64,000 nucleotides of DNA from Flavobacteriaceae bacterium. Its GTDB lineage: Bacteria; Bacteroidota; Bacteroidia; Flavobacteriales; Flavobacteriaceae. The stretch spans positions 2,542,501-2,606,500 of the forward strand of contig CP046177.1 of assembly GCA_014075215.1 (NCBI GenBank), in the 5' to 3' direction. Below, in pieces: positions 25,218 through 33,517 of this stretch (its first letter is position 1; each line of letters starts with the position of its first letter). The position numbers were made by a program, and so were the translations under genes. The notes under the pieces are model-generated. The model worked only from the letters and a program-made list of their open reading frames with translations, was not told the DNA's origin and made no database searches.

Positions 25218-25598
25218 ATGAATATTGAACAACTTCACAACTATTGTATACACAAAAAAGGAGTTACGGAAGAATTTCCTTTCGATGACGATACTTTGGT
25301 TTTTAAGGTAATGGGAAAAATGTTTGCATTGGCTTCACTTAAAAAGTGGGAGCGTGGAGAAGGAGCTGTCAATTTGAAATGCGATCCGGATAAATCTTTA
25401 GAATTACGAGCATCGTACGAAAGTATCAATGCCGGGTTTCATATGAGTCAAAAACATTGGAATACAGTTACCGTAAACAGAGATGTATCGGATGCATTTT
25501 TAGAAGAATTAATAGATTATTCCTACGATTTGGTAGTAAAGGGATTGACTAAAAAAATGAAAGAGACATTACAAAAAATGAAACCTTTGCAGCATTGA
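25218..25598 (+). CDS. MmcQ/YjbR-family protein
   Basis: The 126-residue product belongs to the MmcQ/YjbR (CyaY-like fold) family: GVTEEFPFDDDTLVFKVMGK at the N-terminus, SINAGFHMSQKHWNTVTVN in the middle and SYDLVVKGLTKKMK at the end are diagnostic. Members are small double-wing proteins with suspected DNA binding. It starts 11 bp after gspF and may be co-transcribed, though a role in secretion is not implied. The gene's last 13 bases recur at 26502 as part of a longer direct repeat. Confidence 0.9.
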   Translation: MNIEQLHNYCIHKKGVTEEFPFDDDTLVFKVMGKMFALASLKKWERGEGAVNLKCDPDKSLELRASYESINAGFHMSQKHWNTVTVNRDVSDAFLEELIDYSYDLVVKGLTKKMKETLQKMKPLQH

Positions 25599-25697
25599 TT
25601 TGGCAAAAAAGTTCGATGCCCGAAGAAAATTTTAAACCGGAATAGCCTATTGGTTTTGAGGATTTAAAATTTTCGAGAAGGAAGAAAAAGATCTCAA
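25585..25697 (+). repeat. Direct repeat, copy A, downstream of the MmcQ/YjbR gene
   Basis: From CTTTGCAGCATTGATTTGGC onward about 110 bp is similar (first 26 bp almost identical, then diverged but alignable: GAAGAAAATTTT, TTTGAG.ATTTAAAATTTT, GAGAAGGAA.AAA) to 26498-26610. The two copies flank the DUF4402 gene. Confidence 0.7.
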
Positions 25698-25734
25698 AAG
25701 TTTAAATCACTTCAGATATAACCAAATCAGCACA

Positions 25735-25762
25735 AAAAAAGAAGCTGCCTGAAAAGGCAGCT
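25735..25762 (-). terminator. Intrinsic terminator of the DUF4402 gene
   Basis: AGCTGCCT (25743-25750), loop GAAA, AGGCAGCT (25755-25762) form a perfect 8-bp stem; on the minus strand it is followed by CTTTTTTT. It lies 25 bp beyond the stop of the minus-strand DUF4402 gene. Confidence 0.85.
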
Positions 25763-25787
25763 CTCTGATTATTTTTACTTAGCTGAA

Positions 25788-26360
25788 TTAATAAGATACT
25801 GTCAATGTTGTCGTACCTGTGTACACTCCCGGAGTACTTGGTGTTGCCTCATCTTGCCCATATACCTTAATAAAACCTCCTATACTCATTTTAAATTCAC
25901 CATTACCGTCTAATGAATAAGTATTAGGAGTGAAATTAATATAAGAAGCTGTTCCAAACTGATAAGATGAACGATAGAACTCAACAGTTGCTCCATCAGA
26001 ATTCGTTAAAACAGTATTTGTTAAACTAGAAATAGAAAATGATGTATTAGGAGTTCCGTTTATTGTCATGGTACCTACCGTAGGAGAACCTTCAAAGTCT
26101 GTTTGTGCACCATCTGCAGATGAGAAAGGACTTCCTGTATTTGACGAGAACATGCTACCATCTCCCTTTACATGATAATAACGTATTCCTGTTGCTGGAA
26201 TAGCTACTTTTTGAAAATCAAGGGTAGACCCTGTTACGGTTAGAGGAATTACTAATTCTGCCTCTACGCTCATAGAACCACTTCCTGAGAATACTTGACC
26301 GAATGAAGCCATACTTACACAAGTAAGTACGAATGCTATTAATAAATTTGATTTATTCAT
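25788..26360 (-). CDS. DUF4402-type secreted protein
   Basis: The 190-residue product has a Sec signal peptide (about 1-21, ending ASFGQ) and a single beta-sandwich rich in Ser, Thr and Gly. The ending STPGVYTGTTTLTVSY and the N-terminal strand LVIPLTVTGSTLDFQ are typical of DUF4402, a family of small surface or fimbria-like proteins. No lipobox and no type IX sorting domain are visible. It has its own terminator and is flanked by ~110 bp direct repeats, and faces the secretion operon, so it might be a substrate or a mobile cargo; both are guesses. Confidence 0.75.
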   Translation of the reverse strand: MNKSNLLIAFVLTCVSMASFGQVFSGSGSMSVEAELVIPLTVTGSTLDFQKVAIPATGIRYYHVKGDGSMFSSNTGSPFSSADGAQTDFEGSPTVGTMTINGTPNTSFSISSLTNTVLTNSDGATVEFYRSSYQFGTASYINFTPNTYSLDGNGEFKMSIGGFIKVYGQDEATPSTPGVYTGTTTLTVSY

Positions 26361-26497
26361 GATATAAAATTTTAATTATTATGCCACAAATATCAAATGA
26401 TAAGACAAGGTAACCCCCTTTTTTTCTTCCAATCAGTACTATATAAAGACCAAATCAAAAAAATAAATGATGAATGGTTAATTTTTTATTTTATGAG

Positions 26498-26610
26498 GGC
26501 TTTGCAGCATTGATTTGGCAAAAAAATTCAACGTCAGAAGAAAATTTTCAATCAAAGCAACCTGCTGATTTTGAGAATTTAAAATTTTGGAGAAGGAAAA
26601 AATTTGAAGT
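26498..26610 (+). repeat. Direct repeat, copy B
   Basis: Diverged copy of 25585-25697. It includes the 26-bp near-identical block from CTTTGCAGCATTGATTTGGC. It occupies most of the gap before the DapA-family gene, so the apparent 24-codon N-terminal extension of that gene is repeat sequence, not protein. Confidence 0.7.
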
Positions 26611-26675
26611 CAAATCAATTAAAATACGGAATATATCACTATTTTGCAAAGGTTTCAAAAGTTAAATTCATAAGT

Positions 26676-27590
26676 ATGGGTATGGAATGGAGAGGTGTCA
26701 TGCCGGCAATAACTACAAAGTTTACAAATGAAGATCAATTAGATCTTCACATGTTTGAAAAAAATATCAGCGCACAAATAGATGCCGGTGTTCATGGAAT
26801 CATTCTGGGAGGGACCCTGGGAGAAGCAAGTACCCTATTGGAAGAAGAAAAAAGAATGCTTACAAAAGTAACGATTGATCTCGTAGAAGGAAAAATCCCG
26901 GTACTCATGAATATTGCGGAACAATCTACCAAAGGGGCTATTGGTGCAGCACAAAAAGCAGAGCAAGATGGTGTACAGGGTTTGATGATGTTGCCACCTA
27001 TGCGATACAAAACAGATGATAGAGAAACGATAATCTATTTTAAGATGGTTGCTAATAATACATCGCTGCCCATTATGATTTATAATAACCCGGTGGATTA
27101 TAAAATTGAAGTTACCTTAGATATGTTTGAAGATTTACTGGAGTGTAAGAATATAGAAGCGGTAAAAGAATCTACAAGAGATACTTCAAATGTAACCCGC
27201 ATCAAAAATAGATTTGGAGACCGATTAAAGATCATGACCGGAGTAGACACTGTTGCTTTGGAAAGTTTGCTAATGGGTGCTGACGGGTGGATTGCTGGTT
27301 TGGTTTGTGCATTTCCGTCGGAAACAGTCGCTATTTACGAATTACAAAAAACAGGAAGAATTCAGGAAGCAATAGCAATTTATCGATGGTTTCTACCTCT
27401 TTTAGAGTTGGATATAAATCCCAAGCTAGTACAAAATATAAAGTTGGCAGAAGTTTATACGGGAATAGGCACTGAAAATGTACGCGCACCTCGTCTGCCA
27501 CTATATGGAAAAGAACGCAAGCATGTAATCAAAATAATAGAAGAAAGATTAAAGAACAGACCCATATTACCGGATTATAAAAATGTATAA
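26676..27590 (+). CDS. DapA-family aldolase/deaminase, probably pyrroline-4-hydroxy-2-carboxylate deaminase
   Basis: The product (304 residues from MGMEWRGVMPAITTKF) is a TIM-barrel class I enzyme of the DHDPS/N-acetylneuraminate lyase family. Visible are the substrate loop GGTLGEAST, the catalytic Tyr in PIMIYNNPVDY and the Schiff-base Lys in IEAVKESTRDTSN. The next genes encode a 2,5-dioxopentanoate dehydrogenase-like enzyme and a hydroxyproline epimerase, so the likely reaction is deamination and dehydration of pyrroline-4-hydroxy-2-carboxylate to 2-oxoglutarate semialdehyde. The start at 26676 is chosen because the upstream in-frame codons lie in a repeat. True DHDPS activity (lysine synthesis) is less likely. 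Confidence 0.82.
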   Translation: MGMEWRGVMPAITTKFTNEDQLDLHMFEKNISAQIDAGVHGIILGGTLGEASTLLEEEKRMLTKVTIDLVEGKIPVLMNIAEQSTKGAIGAAQKAEQDGVQGLMMLPPMRYKTDDRETIIYFKMVANNTSLPIMIYNNPVDYKIEVTLDMFEDLLECKNIEAVKESTRDTSNVTRIKNRFGDRLKIMTGVDTVALESLLMGADGWIAGLVCAFPSETVAIYELQKTGRIQEAIAIYRWFLPLLELDINPKLVQNIKLAEVYTGIGTENVRAPRLPLYGKERKHVIKIIEERLKNRPILPDYKNV

Positions 27591-27644
27591 ATACTCTCTC
27601 ATTTACTGGTACATTGGTGAATTGGTACATTGATAAATTAACAC

Positions 27645-29228
27645 ATGATTACAGGAAAAAACTACATAGGAAGCTCATTATCGGCAAAAGGAGCTAAAAT
27701 ATACAAAACCTTTAACCCGGTATTAAATATTGAAAATGAATTCGTATTTACAGAAGCCTCTAACGAAGAAATCCATGAAGCGGTTTTACTGGCTTCCCGA
27801 GCATTTAAAGAATATGGAAATACTTCAGGAAAACAAAAAGCCATATTTCTAAATGCCATTGCAGATGAAATTTTGGCTTTAGACGATGAGTTAATAAAAG
27901 TATACTGTTCCGAAACAGGCTTACCGGAAGCAAGAGCGAAAGGAGAGCGGGGGAGAACCGTTTTTCAGTTGAGAAGTTTTGCTGATTTGGTAGCGGAAGG
28001 TTCCTGGGTAGCAGCTACTATTGATATCCCAAATCCTGATAGAGAGCCCGTACCAAAACCGGATATTCGCAGAATGTTGATTCCATTAGGGCCAGTAGTC
28101 GTTTTTGGAGCCAGTAACTTTCCCTTAGCCTATTCCACCGCAGGAGGAGACACTGTGGCAGCTTTTGCGGCAGGATGCCCCGTAATTGTAAAAGCACATC
28201 CGATGCATGCCGGAACCGGAGAGTTAGTAGCCTCGGCAATTGTAAAAGCCATTGAAAAAACAGGAATGCCTAAAGGGATTTTCTCAAATTTGAACAGTAG
28301 CGGAATAGAAGTAGGCATAACATTAGTAAAACACCCGTCTGTAAAAGCTGTCGGGTTTACGGGAAGTATCCGAGGGGGAAGGGCTTTGTTAGACCTAGCA
28401 GCCCAACGAGAAGAGCCTATTCCTGTTTTTGCAGAAATGGGAAGCATTAATCCGGTAGTGATCCTTCCGGAAGTTTTAAAAGAAAGAGGCGATACATTGG
28501 CAAAAACATATGCAGGCTCTATTACTTTAGGAACCGGGCAGTTTTGTACAAACCCCGGATTAATACTGGGAATTAAAAGTGATGAACTCACTGGCTTTAT
28601 TCAAAATTTAGGCAAAGAAATAATGGCAATCCAACCCTCTGTGATGTTGCATGCCAATATTATAAGAGCATATAAGAACAATAAAAATAATGCGATTGCC
28701 CAACCGGGTATCACGCTTGTTGCCAATCACAAAAAACCGGTACATGCCAATATTGCACAACAGGCGATTGCTACGGTTGAAGGTAAAACATTTTTAGAAA
28801 ACCCAATATTACACCGGGAAGTCTTCGGTCCATTTTCAATAGTAGTACAATGTAAAGATATTGAAGAATTAGAAACCATTATTTCTCATTTGGAAGGCCA
28901 GTTAACAGGGACTTTAATCGCAAATGATAAAGAAGCATCAAAATATGCATCGATTATTTCCGAATTGCAAAACAGGGTAGGCAGGATGATTTATAATGGA
29001 GTCCCTACCGGTGTAGAAGTGTGTCCTTCTATGGTACATGGAGGGCCATATCCGGCTTCAACAGACAGTAGATTTACAGCTGTCGGAATAACATCTGTTA
29101 AACGTTGGGTCAGGCCATTTAGCTATCAGGATTGGCCCAATGAGCTGTTGCCAGATGAATTAAAAGACGAAAACCCTCTGGGAATTATCAGAACTGTAAA
29201 CGGAAAAATGACTTCGGAAAAATTATAG
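27645..29228 (+). CDS. 2-oxoglutarate semialdehyde (2,5-dioxopentanoate) dehydrogenase
   Basis: The 527-residue product is a full-length aldehyde dehydrogenase of the KGSADH type. The catalytic Cys is in GTGQFCTNPGLILG and the general-base Glu in VFAEMGSINPVVI; the NAD(P)-binding GFTGSIRGGRALLDLA and the C-terminal block VCPSMVHGGPYPASTDSRFT, then GITSVKRWVRPFSYQ, are characteristic of this subfamily. It oxidises 2-oxoglutarate semialdehyde to 2-oxoglutarate, the last step of 4-hydroxyproline (and pentose/glucarate) breakdown. The gap before it (27591-27644) contains two copies of TTGGTACATTG-like sequence. It ends two bases before the epimerase start. Confidence 0.92.
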   Translation: MITGKNYIGSSLSAKGAKIYKTFNPVLNIENEFVFTEASNEEIHEAVLLASRAFKEYGNTSGKQKAIFLNAIADEILALDDELIKVYCSETGLPEARAKGERGRTVFQLRSFADLVAEGSWVAATIDIPNPDREPVPKPDIRRMLIPLGPVVVFGASNFPLAYSTAGGDTVAAFAAGCPVIVKAHPMHAGTGELVASAIVKAIEKTGMPKGIFSNLNSSGIEVGITLVKHPSVKAVGFTGSIRGGRALLDLAAQREEPIPVFAEMGSINPVVILPEVLKERGDTLAKTYAGSITLGTGQFCTNPGLILGIKSDELTGFIQNLGKEIMAIQPSVMLHANIIRAYKNNKNNAIAQPGITLVANHKKPVHANIAQQAIATVEGKTFLENPILHREVFGPFSIVVQCKDIEELETIISHLEGQLTGTLIANDKEASKYASIISELQNRVGRMIYNGVPTGVEVCPSMVHGGPYPASTDSRFTAVGITSVKRWVRPFSYQDWPNELLPDELKDENPLGIIRTVNGKMTSEKL

Positions 29229-29230
29229 AA

Positions 29231-29626
29231 ATGAGATCGGTTTTTGAATGTATTGACGGACATACCTGCGGAAATCCGGTACGGGTAGTTAAAAACGGAG
29301 TACCTGATTTAGCGGGGGCTGACATGAGTGAAAAGCGCCAGTATTTTATCAAAAAATACGATTGGATTCGAAAAGGGCTTATGTTTGAACCCCGAGGACA
29401 TGATATGATGAGTGGAGCCGTTTTCTATCCGCCTCACCATCCGGAAAATGATTGTTCGATTTTATTTTTAGAAACTTCGGGGAGTCTGCCAATGTGTGGT
29501 CACGGAACCATTGGTGCCGTTACCATAGGTATAGAAGAAGGGTTAATTACCCCGAAAACTACGGGGAAAATCAGAATGGAAGCCCCTGCCTTTAGATTAG
29601 CAAATAGAAATAATTACTTAAAATAA
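29231..29626 (+). pseudogene. 4-hydroxyproline 2-epimerase / proline racemase family, truncated by IS110
   Basis: The frame starts as a normal family member (VFECIDGHTCGNPVRVV, RGHDMMSGAVFYPPHHPEND) and contains the first catalytic Cys in the MCGHGTIGAVT motif near residue 90. Authentic sequence ends at about residue 120 (RMEAPA, base 29590); the last eleven residues and stop come from the IS110 element. The second half with the other catalytic Cys is absent from this window. As the family needs both Cys residues, the product is inactive. It was the first enzyme of the trans-4-hydroxy-L-proline route whose later steps lie just upstream. Confidence 0.88.
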
Positions 29627-29699
29627 AAACATAATAGTTATGATGAAATTTCTTTTTTTGCTTCTTTTTTTCTTTGTTAATAACTCTTATTTTGTTGAT

Positions 29700-29860
29700 A
29701 ACCAAAAACACAAAAGAACGGAGTGAACTTTAGCGGCCAGCTAGCTTTTTAGAGCCATCCCCCGTATTAGTCTCCGTTCTTTTTAAAAGTTACTTAGAAC
29801 CATATAGAATTTCAGTTTCTGCCCTTATTAAAGGTCTTAGTTTAAGTAACTATTATTAAT
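29700..29860 (+). ncRNA. Candidate IS110 bridge RNA
   Basis: The noncoding leader before the transposase folds into two strong hairpins. The first has a perfect 12-bp stem AAAAGAACGGAG (29712-29723) with CTCCGTTCTTTT (29772-29783) around a 48-nt loop region; the second a 9-bp stem AGTTACTTA (29788-29796) with TAAGTAACT (29843-29851) around a 46-nt loop. IS110 elements are known to encode a bridge (seeker) RNA in this leader, with one loop reading donor and one reading target DNA. Exact RNA ends and guide positions are not determined. Confidence 0.6.
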
Positions 29861-29876
29861 ATCTAATTACAAAATT

Positions 29877-30872
29877 ATGAAAACAAATGAAATTATCGGA
29901 ATCGATGTCAGTAAATTATTAATTGATGTTTGTATCTATTCTAAACAAATTGTTCAACAGTTTGAGAACAGTAAATCTGGATTTAAATTAATGCTAAAGT
30001 GGAGTTTTAAAAATTCGTCTTTCTCTAAAGAAGAAACCATGTTTGTATTTGAACATACAGGAATGTACTCTCATTTATTATCTGTGTCTTTAACTGAACA
30101 AAAATTATCTTTTTTCATAGCTTCTGGTTTAGAAATTAAAAGATCTATTGGTATTGCTCGTGGAAAGGATGACCAAATTGATGCCAAACGCATTGCTCTA
30201 TATGGGTATCGATTAAAAGAAGAACTTAAACCCAGTAAGCTACCTAAAAGAAGTATATTACAACTAAAAAGTCTCTTATCTTTAAGGACAAAACTTAACA
30301 AACAAAGAGCTGGTTTTAAAGTTACTTTGAAAGAACAAAAAAGAATTTATAAAGCAAAAGAGTATAAAATAATCTTTGACGTTCAACAAAAAATGATTGC
30401 AGAACTAACCAAACAAATACACAAGATTAATACTCAAATGCAAGCTATTATTGACCAAAATATAATGTTAAAAGAAACCTATAAACTTGTTACTAGTGTT
30501 AAAGGTATAGGAATGCAAACTGCTATAATGATGATTGTGTTTACTGACAATTTTTCAAAATTTGAAAACTGGAGAAAGTTTGCCTCTTATTGTGGTGTTG
30601 CTCCTTTTCCTTACCAATCTGGAACTAGTATTAAAGGACGTACAAAAGTCTCTCATTTGGCTAATAAAAAATTGAAAGCAATTATTAATATGTGCGCTAT
30701 TTCTGCTATACAACATAACCCAGAAATGAAATTATACTATCATAAAAGAATAAAACAAGGCAAAAGTAAAATGAGTACCGTTAACATTATTAGAAACAAA
30801 TTAATAGCAAGAGTGTTTGCCGTTGTCAAACGACAAACACCCTATGTAGATACTTTTAAATTTGCTGCATAA
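29877..30872 (+). CDS. IS110-family transposase (DEDD recombinase)
   Basis: The 331-residue product has the IS110 two-domain layout: an N-terminal RuvC-like DEDD domain (IGIDVSK with D10, MFVFEHTGMY with the Glu, GIARGKDDQIDAKRIALYG with the last Asp residues), a coiled-coil linker at about 145-190, and a C-terminal transposase_20 domain with the TSVKGIGMQTAIMMI helix-hairpin-helix and the serine-containing segment FASYCGVAPFPYQSGTS. It appears intact. It would act with the bridge RNA encoded just upstream. Confidence 0.95.
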   Translation: MKTNEIIGIDVSKLLIDVCIYSKQIVQQFENSKSGFKLMLKWSFKNSSFSKEETMFVFEHTGMYSHLLSVSLTEQKLSFFIASGLEIKRSIGIARGKDDQIDAKRIALYGYRLKEELKPSKLPKRSILQLKSLLSLRTKLNKQRAGFKVTLKEQKRIYKAKEYKIIFDVQQKMIAELTKQIHKINTQMQAIIDQNIMLKETYKLVTSVKGIGMQTAIMMIVFTDNFSKFENWRKFASYCGVAPFPYQSGTSIKGRTKVSHLANKKLKAIINMCAISAIQHNPEMKLYYHKRIKQGKSKMSTVNIIRNKLIARVFAVVKRQTPYVDTFKFAA

Positions 30873-30910
30873 ATTAGTAAAAATAATATCTCAACTTTTA
30901 CTTGTTTTTA

Positions 30911-31690
30911 TCATAGAATACCTTTAGTGCTTTTTACTACCAAAGCATTATAATTATGGATGGTATTTAAGATTTTTTGAGATATTCCAACTCCGGTATC
31001 TTTAATTTTAAGAGTACATTTTTTATCATCAGAGGCAACTTCTATGGTTATTTTCCCATTTTCCGGGGCATATTTTATAGCATTGTCTATTAGATTTCTA
31101 AATGCAATTTTAAATAATTCTTTGTCCAGATATACTTGTATATTCGGATTTTTATAAATGGCAGATAATGTAATGTTTTTTAAAAAAGCAAGCGGTTTAA
31201 AATCATATAAAATAGTGTCTGTTAAGGCCCCTATAGGATGCACATCAGGGATAAATAGCAACTGGTTGTTCTGTTGTAAAGCCCAATTGAGAATATTATT
31301 TACTATTTGAGATGTACTTTCGGAAATAGAGGTACTTTTAGTATTTAAAATGGAGGCATCTTCAATACGGTTTGTGTTTAATAATGCAGATAATTTTTTA
31401 TGATTCCCTTTAATAGCGATTAGAAATATCCTTAAATCATGCGAAATTACGGAAAGTAAATAATTTTTGGTTGTATTTAAGTTTTCTAACTGTTCTTTTT
31501 GTATATTGATCAAGGCATGTTGTTTGATTTTTATTCTATATAGATAGAAAAGAACCGTTAAGAACAATAGGATAATAATGAGTATCATAGCAAATAACCG
31601 AACCCACTCTTTTTGTTTTTTACTAATTTCTTTTTGTACGGCGACTTCCTTATTTTTTACAGCTAAAGCGATCTGTTTATCTTTTTCCAA
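30911..31690 (-). pseudogene. Histidine kinase part of a TPR sensor kinase, C-terminus cut by IS110
   Basis: The frame contains one membrane helix (LFAMILIIILLFLTVLFYLY), a coiled coil, the H-box VISHDLR with the phospho-accepting His, the N-box NLIDNAIKYAPENG and the G1 box IKDTGVGIS of the HATPase domain. It breaks off at VVKSTKG, exactly before the GTGLGL (G2) motif, and ends two codons later in IS110 sequence, so ATP binding is incomplete. Upstream it is separated from its TPR half only by one TAG codon (31728-31730 region). It is part of one gene that began at 33504. Confidence 0.88.
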
Positions 31691-31729
31691 TAGTTTTGAT
31701 ATTTTATCTCTGTTCCATAAGGAATCCTT

Positions 31730-32276
31730 CTATCTTATGTACTGGGTATAATAAGTAACACTTTCTTTATAGTGTTTTCTGTTTTTCTCAACAATGGCCA
31801 TATTTTGAGAAGCCAACTGTTTTAGCCTGATGTCATGAAATAATCGTGCTAGATCATAAGCTTCTTTGAACAGAAAAATAGCTTTGTCATCCTGATATTG
31901 TTGATAAAATAAATTTCCCAGATCAAGTTTTGCATAAATAACGCCTGAAGTATCTTTTTCGTTTTGGGAAATTTCTAATTCTTTCATTAAAAATTTTTCA
32001 GATGCATGGTAGTTTTTTAAATGCAAATAACATACCCCAACATTATGATATATCTTTTTTAACCTGTCATTAGTTTGGATAGTATTGGAATTAATTACTG
32101 AAATATAATATGCCAATGCTTTTTCATATTGACTATTATTCAGGGCAATATTACTCAGATTATAGTCAACAAGATATTTATAAGGAGGAAAATCAGGGAT
32201 ACTTTTTAATTTTTCCTCAGCCATTGAAAAGAACTCTCTGTCAAGTGCACTAACCCCATAAATATAATTTAAGTAA
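31730..32276 (-). pseudogene. TPR sensor domain of the same kinase, open at the IS1595 border
   Basis: The frame is open from the IS1595 edge (reading LNYIYGVSALDREFF, then SMAEEKLKSIPDF) and contains about four tetratricopeptide repeats (LSNIALNNSQYEKALAYY, YHNVGVCYLHLKNYHASEKF, AKLDLGNLFYQQYQDDKAIF, NMAIVEKNRKHYKESVTYY). It ends TQYIR and a TAG; reading through gives KDSLWNRDKISKLLEKDKQ directly into the kinase frame, so the TAG is probably a mutated Trp codon (TGG). Periplasmic TPR sensor kinases of this type are common in Flavobacteriia. Confidence 0.85.
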
Positions 32277-33268
32277 ATTGATTACCCACTTTTATACCAG
32301 TATTGATGAGTGACAGCTACTACCAGTCTATCAAATAGTCTTTCAGCGAAATAGTGTCTGTTGAGTTTATAGCAGAACTCGTCAAGATAATTCTGCAAAT
32401 ATTTTCCTTTAATTTTATGGTAAATACCTAACAGAGTGCGTTTTGCATTACTTATGGCTATATGCACCGATTTTAGTGTGGTAATAGTGGTTTCTTTATT
32501 TGATTTTTCAGTAATGTGTACTTCCACATAATCACCTATGTCTACATAAGACGTGCTTTTGTCGCTAAAAACAATGCATGTATCATCAAAATTACTATCA
32601 ATAAGCGTGTTGACTTCTTCTTTTTTATGAGTATCCAAAACTTTCATTTTAAAATAACGACATTGTTTGGATTGTTTCCCAGTCTTTAAATCTTCTAAAG
32701 GTACAGACTCTGCCATTACCGCTACGTTAGATTGTTTTTGACTGCCTCTGCCTCTTTTAAGCTTTTGTCTGTCGGATTCTTTTGTTGCCACAGTAAAGTA
32801 ATCTTGATCAAACTCAATCATATCTTCAAGGTCGTATAAATTATCTCGTTTTCCCATAGCCGAACGTATTCTGTGCATAAGAGACCATATAGTGGTATAA
32901 CGTGTATGGTTGAGCTGACGTTGTAATTCGGCAGCAGAAATACCTTTTTTACTAAAAGTCATAAATGCCATAGCGAGATACCAAGTACGAATAGGTAAAT
33001 TGGAGTTCTCCATCATAGTACCGCTGCGTAGAGTAGTTCTAAAACCACAATAAGAACATTGCCACATCCATTTAGACTTTAACCAATAGTGCTTTTTTGA
33101 TTGACATTTTTTGCAAATGACTCCTTCTTTTGAACGAGCCAACTTCATATGTGATTTACAGGAAAACTCATCTGGAAATTGTTCAATAAAATGTAGTAAA
33201 TTCATAATTCTAAACTTTATATTAAGATACGAATTTTTAAATTAGTGGCATAATTAAGTGTAATCAAT
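32277..33268 (-). mobile_element. IS1595-family (ISXO2-like) element, copy 1
   Basis: The core 32280-33265 (986 bp) is bounded by related ends GATTACACTTAATTATGCCA and GATTACCCACTTTTATACCA, 14 of 20 matching. It interrupts the kinase gene. The host sequence on the minus strand has TACTTAAA on both sides, an 8-bp target duplication as usual for IS1595, and removing the element with one duplication restores the frame as EIRHYLNYIYGVSALDR. Confidence 0.92.
32282..33205 (-). CDS. IS1595-family transposase, copy 1
   Basis: The 307-residue product has an N-terminal zinc ribbon (CKKCQSKKHYWLKSKW, then CSYCGFRT) and a DDE_Tnp_IS1595 domain from about residue 125 (IEFDQDYFTV with the first Asp, IVFSDKSTSY with the second, and the C-terminal NYLDEFCYKLNRH with the Glu). 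The start lies near the left IS end and the stop codon is within the right inverted repeat. Near-identical to the copies at 34039 and 50189; differs from them at only a few residues. Confidence 0.93.
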   Translation of the reverse strand: MNLLHFIEQFPDEFSCKSHMKLARSKEGVICKKCQSKKHYWLKSKWMWQCSYCGFRTTLRSGTMMENSNLPIRTWYLAMAFMTFSKKGISAAELQRQLNHTRYTTIWSLMHRIRSAMGKRDNLYDLEDMIEFDQDYFTVATKESDRQKLKRGRGSQKQSNVAVMAESVPLEDLKTGKQSKQCRYFKMKVLDTHKKEEVNTLIDSNFDDTCIVFSDKSTSYVDIGDYVEVHITEKSNKETTITTLKSVHIAISNAKRTLLGIYHKIKGKYLQNYLDEFCYKLNRHYFAERLFDRLVVAVTHQYWYKSG

Positions 33269-33504
33269 TTTAAGTAATGTCTTATTTCAGATACTTCGGA
33301 AATATGATTATAGGTCTGGCTGCTGTAAAAAAATGAAGAATCAATTTGTTTTTTAAAGAAAAATAAATGGGTTTTATGAAAATTAGTATCCCTTCCCTGA
33401 CATTTTTTTACAATGTCTCTTTCCAAGGGAAAGTAGTCTTTATCAATTTGTGAAAAGGAGTAAGAAGACAATAAAACCGAACAAAATAAGACCAGCTTTT
33501 TCAT
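33269..33504 (-). pseudogene. N-terminal piece of the TPR sensor kinase
   Basis: The gene starts at 33504 with a signal peptide (MKKLVLFCSVLLSSYSFSQ) and continues SQTYNHISEVSEIRHYLK to the IS1595 insertion; the following codons to the stop at 33217 are IS sequence. Together with 31730-32276 and 30911-31690 it makes a kinase of about 600 residues now broken by IS1595, a TAG codon and IS110. Confidence 0.85.
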
Positions 33505-33517
33505 CAGCTGTAACTTC

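Larger units (their letters stand above)
29589..30927 (+). mobile_element. IS110-family insertion sequence
   Basis: The element holds one DEDD transposase gene and a ~250 bp structured leader. The word CCTTTAG occurs at both borders (29589-29595 and 30921-30927), where epimerase coding sequence ends on the left and histidine-kinase coding sequence begins on the right; IS110 elements lack terminal inverted repeats and leave a short shared core, so this fits. Exact ends are inferred from where the two host genes break off. Length ~1.33 kb is normal. Confidence 0.8.

Noticed and set aside
26604..26675. 24-codon N-terminal extension of the DapA-family protein
   Set aside because: These codons lie in a repeat that also occurs at 25585 and have no family homology; the start at 26676 fits the family.
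28130..28591. 153-codon minus-strand frame inside the semialdehyde dehydrogenase
   Set aside because: Antisense shadow of a full-length aldehyde dehydrogenase.
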